This document shows positions 18,371-26,016 of a stretch of DNA of 64,000 bases, one piece after another. The number at the start of each line of letters is the position of its first letter. Position 1 is the stretch's first letter. Source of the DNA: an uncultured Anaeromusa sp. (lineage in GTDB: Bacteria > Bacillota > Negativicutes > Anaeromusales > Anaeromusaceae); the NCBI RefSeq assembly GCF_963668665.1, contig NZ_OY764902.1, forward strand, positions 645,001 through 709,000. The letters run 5' to 3'. The notes beneath the pieces are model-generated. The model worked only from the letters and a program-made list of their open reading frames with translations. It searched no databases and was not told the origin of the DNA. The position numbers and the translations under genes are program-made.

Positions 18371-18898
18371 TTATGCCTGCTGTTGTTTGGGATTTAGAAT
18401 CATAATCATGTTCTTGCCTTCCAGCTTCGGATCGCGTTCTACATTGGCGATATCAGCCAATTCCTTGGCCATACGCACAAGCAAAACCCGCCCTAATTCC
18501 GGATGGGATAATTCCCGGCCACGGAACATGATGGTCACTTTGACCTTGTCACCATCTTCTAGAAAACGCAGGGCATTTTTTTTCTTAACATCAAAGTCGT
18601 GGTCTTCGATATTAGGACGAAGTTTGACTTCTTTGATGGTAACGATTTTTTGTTTCTTTTTTGCTTCTTTGTCCCTTTTTTGCTGCTCATACTTGAACTT
18701 TCCATAGTCCATGATGCGGCATACCGGCGGACGAGCCGTCGGAGCAACTTCTACCAGGTCGAGATTCTGTTCGATAGCCATCTGCAATGCGTCGCGCACC
18801 TGCATGATGCCTAGCTGTTCACCTTCGGCGGTAGTTACCCGCACTTCTCTTACCCGAATCTCTTCGTTGATCCGCAAATTTTCTTTGCTAATTGTCAT
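18371..18898 (-). CDS. infC: Translation initiation factor IF-3
   Basis: 175 aa. An N-terminal domain (~1-75), an Arg/Lys-rich linker helix and a C-terminal domain (~85-170, with VKVTIMFRGRELSHPELG) match IF-3, which keeps 30S subunits free and proofreads start codons. The start is ambiguous. The ATG at 18896-18898 has GGAGG only 3 bases upstream, while the ATT at 18890-18892 has it 8 bases upstream. ATT is the known autoregulatory start of infC in Escherichia and Geobacillus, so translation may truly begin two codons later. Confidence 0.97.
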   Translation of the reverse strand: MTISKENLRINEEIRVREVRVTTAEGEQLGIMQVRDALQMAIEQNLDLVEVAPTARPPVCRIMDYGKFKYEQQKRDKEAKKKQKIVTIKEVKLRPNIEDHDFDVKKKNALRFLEDGDKVKVTIMFRGRELSHPELGRVLLVRMAKELADIANVERDPKLEGKNMIMILNPKQQQA

Positions 18899-19045
18899 TC
18901 ACCTCCGCATACATTTACAAAAAGAAAGCGGGTAGAGTCTGCACTCCACCCGCAATACACCCTTAGCTTTGGGTTTGCTAACCTGGCTCACTGCTCCATG
19001 GCGTGGCAAGGTGAGAAGCGGATGGCTTCTTCTTTTAAATCACTT
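18899..19045 (-). promoter_or_regulatory. infC leader with attenuator (L20-leader type)
   Basis: The ~150-base untranslated leader contains a terminator-like hairpin, GCGGGTGGAGT pairing with ACTCTACCCGC (18928-18938 with 18943-18953), followed by TTTCTTTTTG (18918-18927). It ends just 20 bases before the infC SD. In Bacillus a similarly placed element binds L20 and causes premature termination. Here the same role is inferred from position and structure. Confidence 0.7.
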
Positions 19046-19050
19046 TTGTT

Positions 19051-19079
19051 AAGATACCATGAATTTTATTTTTTGTCAA
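19051..19079 (-). promoter_or_regulatory. Promoter of infC-rpmI-rplT
   Basis: On the minus strand: consensus -35 TTGACA (19074-19079), 17-bp spacer, -10 TATCTT (19051-19056). It begins 8 bases after the end of thrS, so the ribosomal operon can be transcribed separately from thrS. Confidence 0.75.
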
Positions 19080-19086
19080 CGCCATT

Positions 19087-20997
19087 TTATTTTTTGGCAG
19101 CAATTTCCGCTAACAGCTGCTTCGTAAAGACGTCCGTCGCCTGCGGTCCCAAATCTCCTTCGCCCCGTTTACGCACAGCCACAGTGCCATTTTCCATTTC
19201 CTTATCGCCTACCACCAGCACATAAGGAATTTTTTGCATTTGCGCTTCTCTGATTTTATAGCCGATTTTTTCGTTGCGCTCATCTACAGTCACGCGGATA
19301 TCCTGAGCCCACATTTCTTTAGCGACTTTTTTAGCATAGTCCATGTGACGGTCCGTAATGGGCAAAATTTTAACCTGTATCGGCGCCAGCCAAGCTGGGA
19401 AGGCTCCTGCAAAATGTTCAATCAGAATGCCAATGAATCGCTCCAGGCTGCCATAAGCCACGCGGTGAATCATTACAGGGCGATGCTTTTGACCGTCTTC
19501 GCCAATGTAGTTCAAGTCGAATTTTTCCGGCATCAGCATGTCCAATTGAATGGTGCCGCACTGCCAAGTCCGCCCAATGGAATCGCGCAGATGGAAGTCA
19601 ATTTTCGGACCGTAAAAAGCGCCATCGCCTTCATTGACCTTATATTCCATGCCTCGCTCATCAAGGGCGTCTTGAAGCGCCTTGGTAGCCGTTTCCCAAA
19701 CCTCATCCGAGCCCATAGAGTCCTCGGGACGAGTGGAAAGCTCCGCATGATACGAAAGGCCAAAAGTGCTGTATACTTCATTGAATAAATCAATAACGCC
19801 CTGGATTTCTTCTTTAATTTGCGACGGCAGCATAAAAATATGCGCATCATCCTGGGTAAAGCTGCGTACGCGCATCAAGCCGTGTAAAGCGCCTGAAATC
19901 TCATGACGATGCACCAGTCCCAGCTCACAGGTGCGCAAGGGCAAATCCCGGTAACTATGATACTGCGACCGATATACAAGGATGCCCCCAGGACAGTTCA
20001 TCGGTTTTACCGCGTAGCCTTCACCGTCAATCTCCGTAAAGTACATGTTTTCCCGGTAATGATCCCAATGTCCGGACTGCTGCCATAATTTCTGGTTCAA
20101 AATAATCGGCGTCCGAATTTCCTGGTAGCCATATTTCCGGTGCATTTTACGCCAGAACGTTTCCAATTCATTGCGCACAACCATGCCGTTGGGATGGAAG
20201 AAAGGAAATCCAGGGCCTTCCTCTTGCATGCTGAACAGATCCAATTCTTTGCCCAGTTTGCGGTGATCCCTTTTCGCTGCTTCCTCCAGCATTAACAGGT
20301 AGGCGTCTAAGTCCGCTTTCTTCTCAAAGACCGTACCGTAAATACGCTGCAGCATTTTTCGTTTTTCATCGCCTCGCCAGTAAGCGCCGGCAACCGACTG
20401 CAGCTGAATGGCTTTGAGCTTCCCTGTAGACGAAACATGAGGACCGGCGCACAGGTCGACAAATTCACCTTGCTCGTACATGGAAATAACCGCATCTGCC
20501 GGCAAGTCCTGAATCAATTCCACTTTGTAGTCTTCACCGCGCGCGGCAAACAAAGCAACAGCCTCTTCGCGGCTGGCTTCCTTGCGGGAAATCGGCAAAT
20601 CTTCTTTAACGATTTTTTCCATTTCCTTTTGGATACGAGCCAAATCTTCCGTACTAAAAGGTTCTTCCACGTCAAAATCGTAATAGAAGCCATTAGCAAT
20701 GGCCGGACCAATGGCAATTTTTACTTTCTTGTCGCCATATAAGCGCTTGACCGCTTGAGCTAACAAGTGAGATGCGCTGTGGCGCAACGCATCTCGTCCT
20801 GCGTCCTCTTCAAACGTCAAAAGCTCCACTGCCGCATCCTGATTCAGCTTGCTGGCCAAATCCTTTACCTGCCCGTCCACTTTGCCTACCAGTACTTTTT
20901 TAGCCAAGGAACGGCTGAGCTGTTCTGCTAGTTCGCCAAGAGTAGTACCCTGAGCCACCTCGCGAATACTGCCGTCTTTTAATTTTACTTGTACCAT
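19087..20997 (-). CDS. thrS: Threonine-tRNA ligase
   Basis: 636 aa. Order: TGS domain (~1-62), editing domain (~65-225, including HSASHLLAQA and HVSSTGK), class II core (~260-530, with PMNCPGG and the HRHEISGALHG segment), and an anticodon-binding domain (~540-636). It charges tRNA-Thr and clears Ser-tRNA. I start at the ATG at 20997 with AAGGAGG upstream; a longer reading runs back into the T-box. Expression depends on the T-box leader. Confidence 0.98.
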   Translation of the reverse strand: MVQVKLKDGSIREVAQGTTLGELAEQLSRSLAKKVLVGKVDGQVKDLASKLNQDAAVELLTFEEDAGRDALRHSASHLLAQAVKRLYGDKKVKIAIGPAIANGFYYDFDVEEPFSTEDLARIQKEMEKIVKEDLPISRKEASREEAVALFAARGEDYKVELIQDLPADAVISMYEQGEFVDLCAGPHVSSTGKLKAIQLQSVAGAYWRGDEKRKMLQRIYGTVFEKKADLDAYLLMLEEAAKRDHRKLGKELDLFSMQEEGPGFPFFHPNGMVVRNELETFWRKMHRKYGYQEIRTPIILNQKLWQQSGHWDHYRENMYFTEIDGEGYAVKPMNCPGGILVYRSQYHSYRDLPLRTCELGLVHRHEISGALHGLMRVRSFTQDDAHIFMLPSQIKEEIQGVIDLFNEVYSTFGLSYHAELSTRPEDSMGSDEVWETATKALQDALDERGMEYKVNEGDGAFYGPKIDFHLRDSIGRTWQCGTIQLDMLMPEKFDLNYIGEDGQKHRPVMIHRVAYGSLERFIGILIEHFAGAFPAWLAPIQVKILPITDRHMDYAKKVAKEMWAQDIRVTVDERNEKIGYKIREAQMQKIPYVLVVGDKEMENGTVAVRKRGEGDLGPQATDVFTKQLLAEIAAKK

Positions 20998-21011
20998 GTT
21001 TACAACCTCCT

Positions 21012-21262
21012 TGCAAAAAATAAAATCCCCGTCCCATGTAGGGACGAGGATTGCTCGCGATTCCACCCTGCTTGGCCCGAAAGCCCTGCTTGTTTAGGAA
21101 AATAACGGCTCCTTATTCCGGCCGGCTCTACTCTTATTCAAACCGGCAGCTCCAAGGCGGTAATTCAGCGCACCATGCCAGAACGCTTACAGCCAATGAC
21201 GTTCTTTCTCTGCAGACATGCTTATCAGTGAATCATATCCTTGTCTTTGCTATTACTGATAT
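21012..21262 (-). promoter_or_regulatory. T-box leader of thrS (Thr specifier)
   Basis: The minus strand holds the T-box core AGGGTGGAATCGCG (21056-21069). A terminator follows, with AATCCTCGTCCC pairing with GGGACGGGGATT and a T-rich tail (21012-21052). An upstream Stem I has GAATTACCG; the Thr codon ACC is at 21159-21161. The specifier is inferred from position and gene identity. The element begins about 10 bases after the promoter. Confidence 0.9.
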
Positions 21263-21269
21263 TATTTCG

Positions 21270-21299
21270 ATTATACTCCAAGGCCTCCGACCCTGTCAA
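21270..21299 (-). promoter_or_regulatory. thrS promoter
   Basis: On the minus strand: perfect TTGACA (21294-21299), 18-bp spacer, perfect TATAAT (21270-21275). The -10 overlaps the stop codon of the upstream GRAM-like gene, and the -35 lies inside its coding sequence. Confidence 0.9.
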
Positions 21300-21618
21300 C
21301 CGGCTTCAGCCTCTTCATTAGCTCTTGGTACCATTCATTCCTGCGGCGAATAACAAAGCGCAGTTTTTCCTCTTCAGCGGTCTTTAGGACTAACGCATTG
21401 GGTATAAGTCCAAGGCTTCGAGCCGTAGCAACTTGCGTCAGAGCCCCCAAAGACACTTCTTTTAGATATTTATGTTCCATTCCCATTACATAGCCCACAA
21501 AAACCAGCCGTTCTGTCGTCAAATATAATGCGCCGTGAAGTTTTTCCGCCGCCGAATCAAAATTAGCATGATCTTTTTTTATGATTTTTTCATTATCATG
21601 CAAGGAAAAGCTATACAT
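21271..21618 (-). CDS. GRAM/PH-like domain protein
   Basis: 115 aa. The pattern HGALYLTTERLVFVGYV, then a regular strand series, then LRFVIRRRNEWYQELMKRL resembles the GRAM domain, a PH-like fold found in small bacterial proteins of unknown role. No signal peptide or membrane segment is seen. I start at the ATG at 21618 (AGGTG six bases upstream) rather than the GTG at 21645. Its 3' end contains the thrS promoter. Confidence 0.6.
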   Translation of the reverse strand: MYSFSLHDNEKIIKKDHANFDSAAEKLHGALYLTTERLVFVGYVMGMEHKYLKEVSLGALTQVATARSLGLIPNALVLKTAEEEKLRFVIRRRNEWYQELMKRLKPVDRVGGLGV

Positions 21619-21751
21619 ACACTGCACCTGCCTGTCAAAATTCACTCAAAACAATTTAAGTTTAATTATATTCGACAAGCTTTTCAAAAATCCTACTTTA
21701 AAACAAAACAGAAACAGTTTTCTTCTTGCCCGCCAAGGAAGCGCGCTCCCC

Positions 21752-22402
21752 CTAAGCAGTAACCTGTCGCGAGATTAAGTCACCCTGGATATTCATGGTA
21801 TATTGCAATTGAGGCGCTAAGGCTTTAAAAAATTCCGCATGCCAAACCTCATGACACTGCGCCAGAAGTTGGCTGTCCGTACCGGTTTTTTTCCAATTTG
21901 CCGCTTGTATCCAGCCGGCATTACTCCACCTTGTCACCTTGCTGTCTTCCTGCTCCAGCCGATCCCAACGATCACAAGGCATGCCGTTCAACACTTTGCC
22001 GGCAAACGCCGCATACGCTGCTGCCGCATCGGTTTCTTCCCGGCCGTCTTGACGAGCGGCCAGGCCACATTGTTTTCCCTGTTCGCCAAAGACGGCTTTC
22101 ATCATTTCTGGACCGTCTGAGCCTAAACGCGCCAGCAATTCTTTAACGGTGGCTGCTTCGCGCAATTCCGCCAAATTAATCTGCCGCTGCAGCCAGCCGT
22201 GAATGTTATCCGCATCAATCAGCTCCGCCAAATCCTCATCCGGCAGCGGCGCTCCGTAGGTCTGCCAAACCATTTCCCGTCCTTCTTCCGCCATGTCGGC
22301 ATCAATCTGGGCCGCCGCCTCCCAAAGCAATTGTTCCCGCTCCACCAAGATACGAATTTTATGATACAGCCAGTAGTGAATTGGTCCTAAATACAAGCTC
22401 AT
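21752..22402 (-). CDS. Conserved hypothetical protein, partner of the siroheme reductase
   Basis: 216 aa, soluble, acidic, Trp- and Ala-rich. It starts MSLYLGPIHYWLYHKI and ends with a CHEVWHAEFFKAL segment. I do not recognise the family with certainty. A remote relation to small-ligand hydrolase/4-vinyl-reductase-like proteins is possible but unsupported. It begins 15 bases after the stop of the siroheme reductase, in the same direction and with SD GGAGG. It is therefore probably co-expressed under the same redox regulation. Confidence 0.75.
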   Translation of the reverse strand: MSLYLGPIHYWLYHKIRILVEREQLLWEAAAQIDADMAEEGREMVWQTYGAPLPDEDLAELIDADNIHGWLQRQINLAELREAATVKELLARLGSDGPEMMKAVFGEQGKQCGLAARQDGREETDAAAAYAAFAGKVLNGMPCDRWDRLEQEDSKVTRWSNAGWIQAANWKKTGTDSQLLAQCHEVWHAEFFKALAPQLQYTMNIQGDLISRQVTA

Positions 22403-22417
22403 AGTAATTCCTCCATT

Positions 22418-23380
22418 CTATTGGTTCTGTTCTTCTTTAATGCTGCTGTTTAGCGCCGATACCAGGTCGCTTACCTGTAGGCCGTGAATAGCAGCCGCTT
22501 GATGCAGCGGCTCTCCTGTCGAAGACGGACAACCCAGGCAGCCCAAGCCAAAAGAGCGGAAAACCGGTACTGTATGCGGATACACCTGCAGAATATCACT
22601 AATCACCGTATCCTCGTTCACCATATCTCCCGGTTGCAAATTTCCCTTTAAAAGTGGCGCAGACGTCGTTTGCTTAGGCAAAGGAAGCCCCGTCTCTGCG
22701 GAATCGGATTGCTGCTGCCCGTAAAAACGGCTCAACACTTCTTTTTGAAAGCTCCCAAAGCCAATGCGGTCAATAAAGACTCCCATGCGCTCTACCTCAG
22801 CGTTTTGCTTGTAGAACGAAACAATAACCTCCGCCATCCGCAGAGCCTCTTCCAGATTCAGCGAGCCCAGCAGCTTATCCGCCAGCCGGGGCTGCGCTCC
22901 GGCGCAGCCGCCTACATACACGTCCCAGCCGTTTTCCGTACCGATGAAGCCTACGTCCTTCACATGCACCTCAGCGCAGGAATTAGGGCAGCCGGCTACG
23001 CCCATTTTAATGCGCGAAGGCATTTCTTTTTTATGGTAGCGCTTGTCCAGCTCCATCCCTAGCTTTATGGCGTCTTGCTTGCCGCGCTTGCAAAAGGTGT
23101 CGCCCGGGCACATTTTGATGCTACGCACGCAATTGGCAAAACCCATGGCAGGCTGCATACCCAGCAGCTCCCATACGCCTTCCACATCTTCCGCTTTCAA
23201 GCCGGTGATCATAATACGCTGCGCCGAGGTCAGCTTCAACACACCGCCGAATTGCTCCGCTGCTTCCGCATAGCGCCGCAGTACATCCGGTTTGACAAAA
23301 CCTCCCGGCAGATGCGGCGTCACCGCATACGTTTTTTTCCCGTCTCTTATTTTTTGCAAGTTTGCACCTTTAGGCTGCAT
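22418..23380 (-). CDS. Siroheme/4Fe-4S nitrite-sulfite reductase-like protein with DUF1858 tail
   Basis: 320 aa. A ferredoxin-like half domain (~10-70) is followed by the siroheme-iron-sulfur domain with CPGDTFCKRG (C-x5-C, ~95) and AGCPNSCAE (C-x3-C, ~133). The C-terminus (~250-315, with GLGCLGCPSS) is a DUF1858 domain, often seen near hybrid-cluster proteins. It is a compact, single-module reductase like the small assimilatory sulfite reductases of anaerobes. Substrate (sulfite or nitrite) unknown. The ATG at 23380 has AAGGAGG upstream; a 28-codon longer frame lacks one. Confidence 0.88.
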   Translation of the reverse strand: MQPKGANLQKIRDGKKTYAVTPHLPGGFVKPDVLRRYAEAAEQFGGVLKLTSAQRIMITGLKAEDVEGVWELLGMQPAMGFANCVRSIKMCPGDTFCKRGKQDAIKLGMELDKRYHKKEMPSRIKMGVAGCPNSCAEVHVKDVGFIGTENGWDVYVGGCAGAQPRLADKLLGSLNLEEALRMAEVIVSFYKQNAEVERMGVFIDRIGFGSFQKEVLSRFYGQQQSDSAETGLPLPKQTTSAPLLKGNLQPGDMVNEDTVISDILQVYPHTVPVFRSFGLGCLGCPSSTGEPLHQAAAIHGLQVSDLVSALNSSIKEEQNQ

Positions 23381-23422
23381 AGCTTGTCTACCTCCTTCAA
23401 TATGGCTGCTTTCTATGGTCTT

Positions 23423-23428
23423 AGTATA
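23423..23428 (-). promoter_or_regulatory. -10 element of the siroheme reductase promoter
   Basis: TATACT on the minus strand, ~40 bases upstream of the ATG. No good -35 is seen at the proper distance, which fits an activator-dependent promoter (see the inverted repeat at 23442-23473). Confidence 0.5.
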
Positions 23429-23441
23429 CCCGCAAAAAGAA

Positions 23442-23473
23442 AAGCAGGCTGTGATATGCCTCACAGCCTGCTT
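23442..23473 (-). promoter_or_regulatory. 13-bp inverted repeat with TGTGA-N6-TCACA core: CRP/HcpR-type operator or terminator
   Basis: Perfect arms AAGCAGGCTGTGA and TCACAGCCTGCTT around six bases. The core equals the CRP-family consensus. Its centre (23457.5) lies about 41 bases upstream of the transcription start predicted from the -10 at 23423-23428, the usual position for a class II activator. On the minus strand the repeat is followed by TTTTCTTTTT, so it could instead, or also, terminate transcripts leaving the defence region. Confidence 0.6.
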
Positions 23474-23905
23474 ACTTTACCAATATTTTATCCAACCGCG
23501 TAAAACAATCCGCTTTCCACTTAATAAGCGGACTTTTTTACGCAGTTTCTACAGATATACTTTTGCCAACCATCTGCCCCGCCCGAAGATTCACCGATTT
23601 CCCGCAGGAACAAATTCAACTTTTAACCGCATCCCCAAATCGTTTGTAATAGAGATGAGTTGCAACTGTTTTTCTTATGCACAATTTTGGCGGCCAACAC
23701 GCACAATCCATGCGGTCAAAATGCTCGTTCTTCGTCGGCGTATTCACTTGCCGCGATTCCGGAGAAACGTACCCTAAGCATAAATCTGCTGCAAGCCCTT
23801 GCCAATATCGACTTTTACTAACTATCTTTCCGTTGGCAGCCGCAATTGGTTAGCAACACTAACCAACTCGCTATTATTGCAGTGCTTTTTAGAAGTAATG
23901 CCATT
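23474..23905. other. Gene-poor left margin of the defence region, with decayed coding fragments
   Basis: No intact gene is supported. A hairpin (23498-23543) with GCGTAAAA/TTTTTTACGC outer and TCCGCTT/AAGCGGA inner arms lies at the left. Between about 23540 and 23800 the minus strand has short open stretches in all three frames. One ends LGMRLKVEFVPAGNR (stop at 23591-23593) and another ends ICRNCVKKSAY (stop near 23523). They look like one gene broken by frameshifts and stops. I cannot identify it; the first fragment weakly recalls the C-terminus of HTH antitoxins. Confidence 0.4.
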
Positions 23906-24337
23906 TTATACATTACCATCAATCTTTTTTTCTAATATTATTCTTTGTATCTTAGATACACAAGCATCAATCTCTTTTCGTATTTGCCACTCCCAAAAGC
24001 GAATAACTTCCCATCCCATTTCTTTCAAGAGGCACTCTACCTCTCTATCTCTTGCTATATTTCGCTTGATCTTAGGTATCCAATACTCATGATTTGACTT
24101 AATTGCATGCTGACGATTTTCCCAATCAAATCCATGCCAAAAATCACTGTCACAAAATACAGCAACCTTATACTTTGTAAAAACAATATCAGGCTTTCCT
24201 GGTAATCCAGCATAGTTTTTTCTATATCTAAGTCCTTCTTTCCACAATGCTTTTCGAAGTTTAATTTCAATGCTTGTATCTTTACTTTGAATAGCTTTCA
24301 TGTTCTTATGACGTTGTTCTCTTGTCAGATTATCCAT
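23906..24337 (-). CDS. vsr: Very short patch repair (Vsr-type) endonuclease
   Basis: 143 aa. It has the Vsr core: NMKAIQSKDTSIEIKLRKAL with the metal-binding Glu, GKPDIVFTKYKVAVF with the catalytic Asp, then FWHG and RDREV. Vsr nicks 5' of the T in T:G mismatches made by deamination of 5-methylcytosine. The usual HGCFWH cysteine is replaced (CDSDFWHG), so the zinc site is probably absent. The ATG at 24337 overlaps the methyltransferase stop (TGATG), with GAGG 8 bases upstream. Last gene of the operon, so repair and methylation are co-expressed. A restriction role is also possible. Confidence 0.93.
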   Translation of the reverse strand: MDNLTREQRHKNMKAIQSKDTSIEIKLRKALWKEGLRYRKNYAGLPGKPDIVFTKYKVAVFCDSDFWHGFDWENRQHAIKSNHEYWIPKIKRNIARDREVECLLKEMGWEVIRFWEWQIRKEIDACVSKIQRIILEKKIDGNV

Positions 24338-26001
24338 CAGATAACCTCGCAAAATTTTTCTCCATTAATCATCTTTTTCGAAAGACCATGCTCTGCCAAG
24401 CCTTTGTTCAATAACTTTGCAAGTTTTTTTGCGATTGCCTTAGCAAGAATAGGGGGAACTGCATTTCCCACTTGCTGATACTGTGCATCTTTGGTTCCTT
24501 CAAAAACAAAACTATCCGGAAAGGATTGCAACCTCGCTGCCTCTCTAATACTAATAGCTCTATTTTGTTCTGGATGAATCCACATAGACTTTCTCACATT
24601 AATCACAGTCCCAGATGGTTCATTATAATCTAACCGTAAATATATAGTATTTTGCGTTCGGCTGGCATCAGTATAAGTATCTTCCTTCATTGTTAAATCT
24701 AGCGAGTGAAAGTTTTCCCCTTGCCTAATAGCAGCAAACCGTTTAAGAGCCGTCTCCCTCGTTTCAGTAACAATATGATTATATAAGATATTAGTATCCC
24801 TAAGCTTTCTTCCTAAAGTACTAATTTCATTTCCCACCGGCTCGATTACAATTCCACTATCCTCCGCCACGTTATACCCTGGATTTATATTGGACAAATC
24901 CCCAATTGCATCTCGAACAGTATTATACGCTTCTGCTTTAAAAGATCCTTTAGGAAGCTCTACTTTAGAACAAATGCTTTTTTTTATACCCATAACCACA
25001 AACCGCATTCTCTTTTGAGGCACCCCGAAATCAGCGGCACTTAAAACTCCATTATCTATGACATAACCATTTTTATCTGATCCAAGAACCTGCTTCAAAT
25101 AATCATATACAGCAAAGGAACGAGTATGGGCAACAATATGCTTATCTCCCGTATACCGTTCAACAAGAATATTGTTGTCAAATATTTCCTTTGATTTACT
25201 TAGCATTCTTTGAATCATTATTGGCTTTTCAAGAATGCTAACGACTTCCTGCGCACTAAGCAATCCTCGATAATAATCATCAATTGATTTTCCAACTTTA
25301 TAATTCAGCGTAATTATTTCACTTTGACCAACTTCAATTTTTATCAATTTATCCACAAGGTTTAATAGTTTTTTTTGGTACTTAGCTAATGCTTCTTCAA
25401 GTTTTTTACTGTTCTTCCTTTGCCGAAAAACTATATTAAGCAAGAAATATTCAGCCTCATCCCAGAGATACTGATTTATTAGTTTCTCGTCCTGCGTAAT
25501 CTCCAAAGCTTCTTTGGAAACATACTCTTCATCAAGCAGAGGTAGTTCTGTCTCCAATGTTGGGATATTATACTCTTCAACTGTTCTTATATCCTCTTTG
25601 TCCATATAAAACCTATGAGTATTGGACTTCAGCATACCTACATTCTCCATAATGAATGCTTTCGGCTGCAACTCAAGGACTGCTCGGACATATTGCTTGA
25701 CCAGCATATTATTTTTACTAATTGCATGGTTTTTTTGTCTATTTACATTAGAAAATCCCTGACATGGAGGCCCGCCTATGACAACATCTATCGGACCAAA
25801 CTCGGTAATAATTGAGCTATAATCAGCCTTGCATACATCATCAAACAACCGTGTATGCGGGTGATTACGCCGATATGTCTTTTGTGCATTTCGATTTGTT
25901 TCAAATGCTACTTTTATATCAAATTTATGCGTTTGCTGAAAGCCAAGACTTAAGCCACCAGCTCCTGCAAACAAATCAACAACTGAATACATGTAATTCA
26001 A
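24337..26001 (-). CDS. dcm: DNA cytosine-5 methyltransferase with large internal insertion
   Basis: 554 aa. Motif I VVDLFAGAGGLSLGF (~7-21), motif IV GGPPCQGFSN with the catalytic Cys (~80), motif VI FIMENVG (~117-122), motif VIII QKRMRFVVMG (~329-338), motif IX RQGENFHSL, and motif X QVGNAVPPILAKA (~510). Motifs VI and VIII are ~207 residues apart, against about 40 in typical enzymes such as M.HhaI. The extra ~165 residues are charged and mostly helical. The target sequence is unknown. The start is 15 bases after the AIPR gene. AT-rich like the rest of the operon. Confidence 0.95.
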   Translation of the reverse strand: MNYMYSVVDLFAGAGGLSLGFQQTHKFDIKVAFETNRNAQKTYRRNHPHTRLFDDVCKADYSSIITEFGPIDVVIGGPPCQGFSNVNRQKNHAISKNNMLVKQYVRAVLELQPKAFIMENVGMLKSNTHRFYMDKEDIRTVEEYNIPTLETELPLLDEEYVSKEALEITQDEKLINQYLWDEAEYFLLNIVFRQRKNSKKLEEALAKYQKKLLNLVDKLIKIEVGQSEIITLNYKVGKSIDDYYRGLLSAQEVVSILEKPIMIQRMLSKSKEIFDNNILVERYTGDKHIVAHTRSFAVYDYLKQVLGSDKNGYVIDNGVLSAADFGVPQKRMRFVVMGIKKSICSKVELPKGSFKAEAYNTVRDAIGDLSNINPGYNVAEDSGIVIEPVGNEISTLGRKLRDTNILYNHIVTETRETALKRFAAIRQGENFHSLDLTMKEDTYTDASRTQNTIYLRLDYNEPSGTVINVRKSMWIHPEQNRAISIREAARLQSFPDSFVFEGTKDAQYQQVGNAVPPILAKAIAKKLAKLLNKGLAEHGLSKKMINGEKFCEVI

Positions 26002-26016
26002 ACTCCCATAGTAAAA

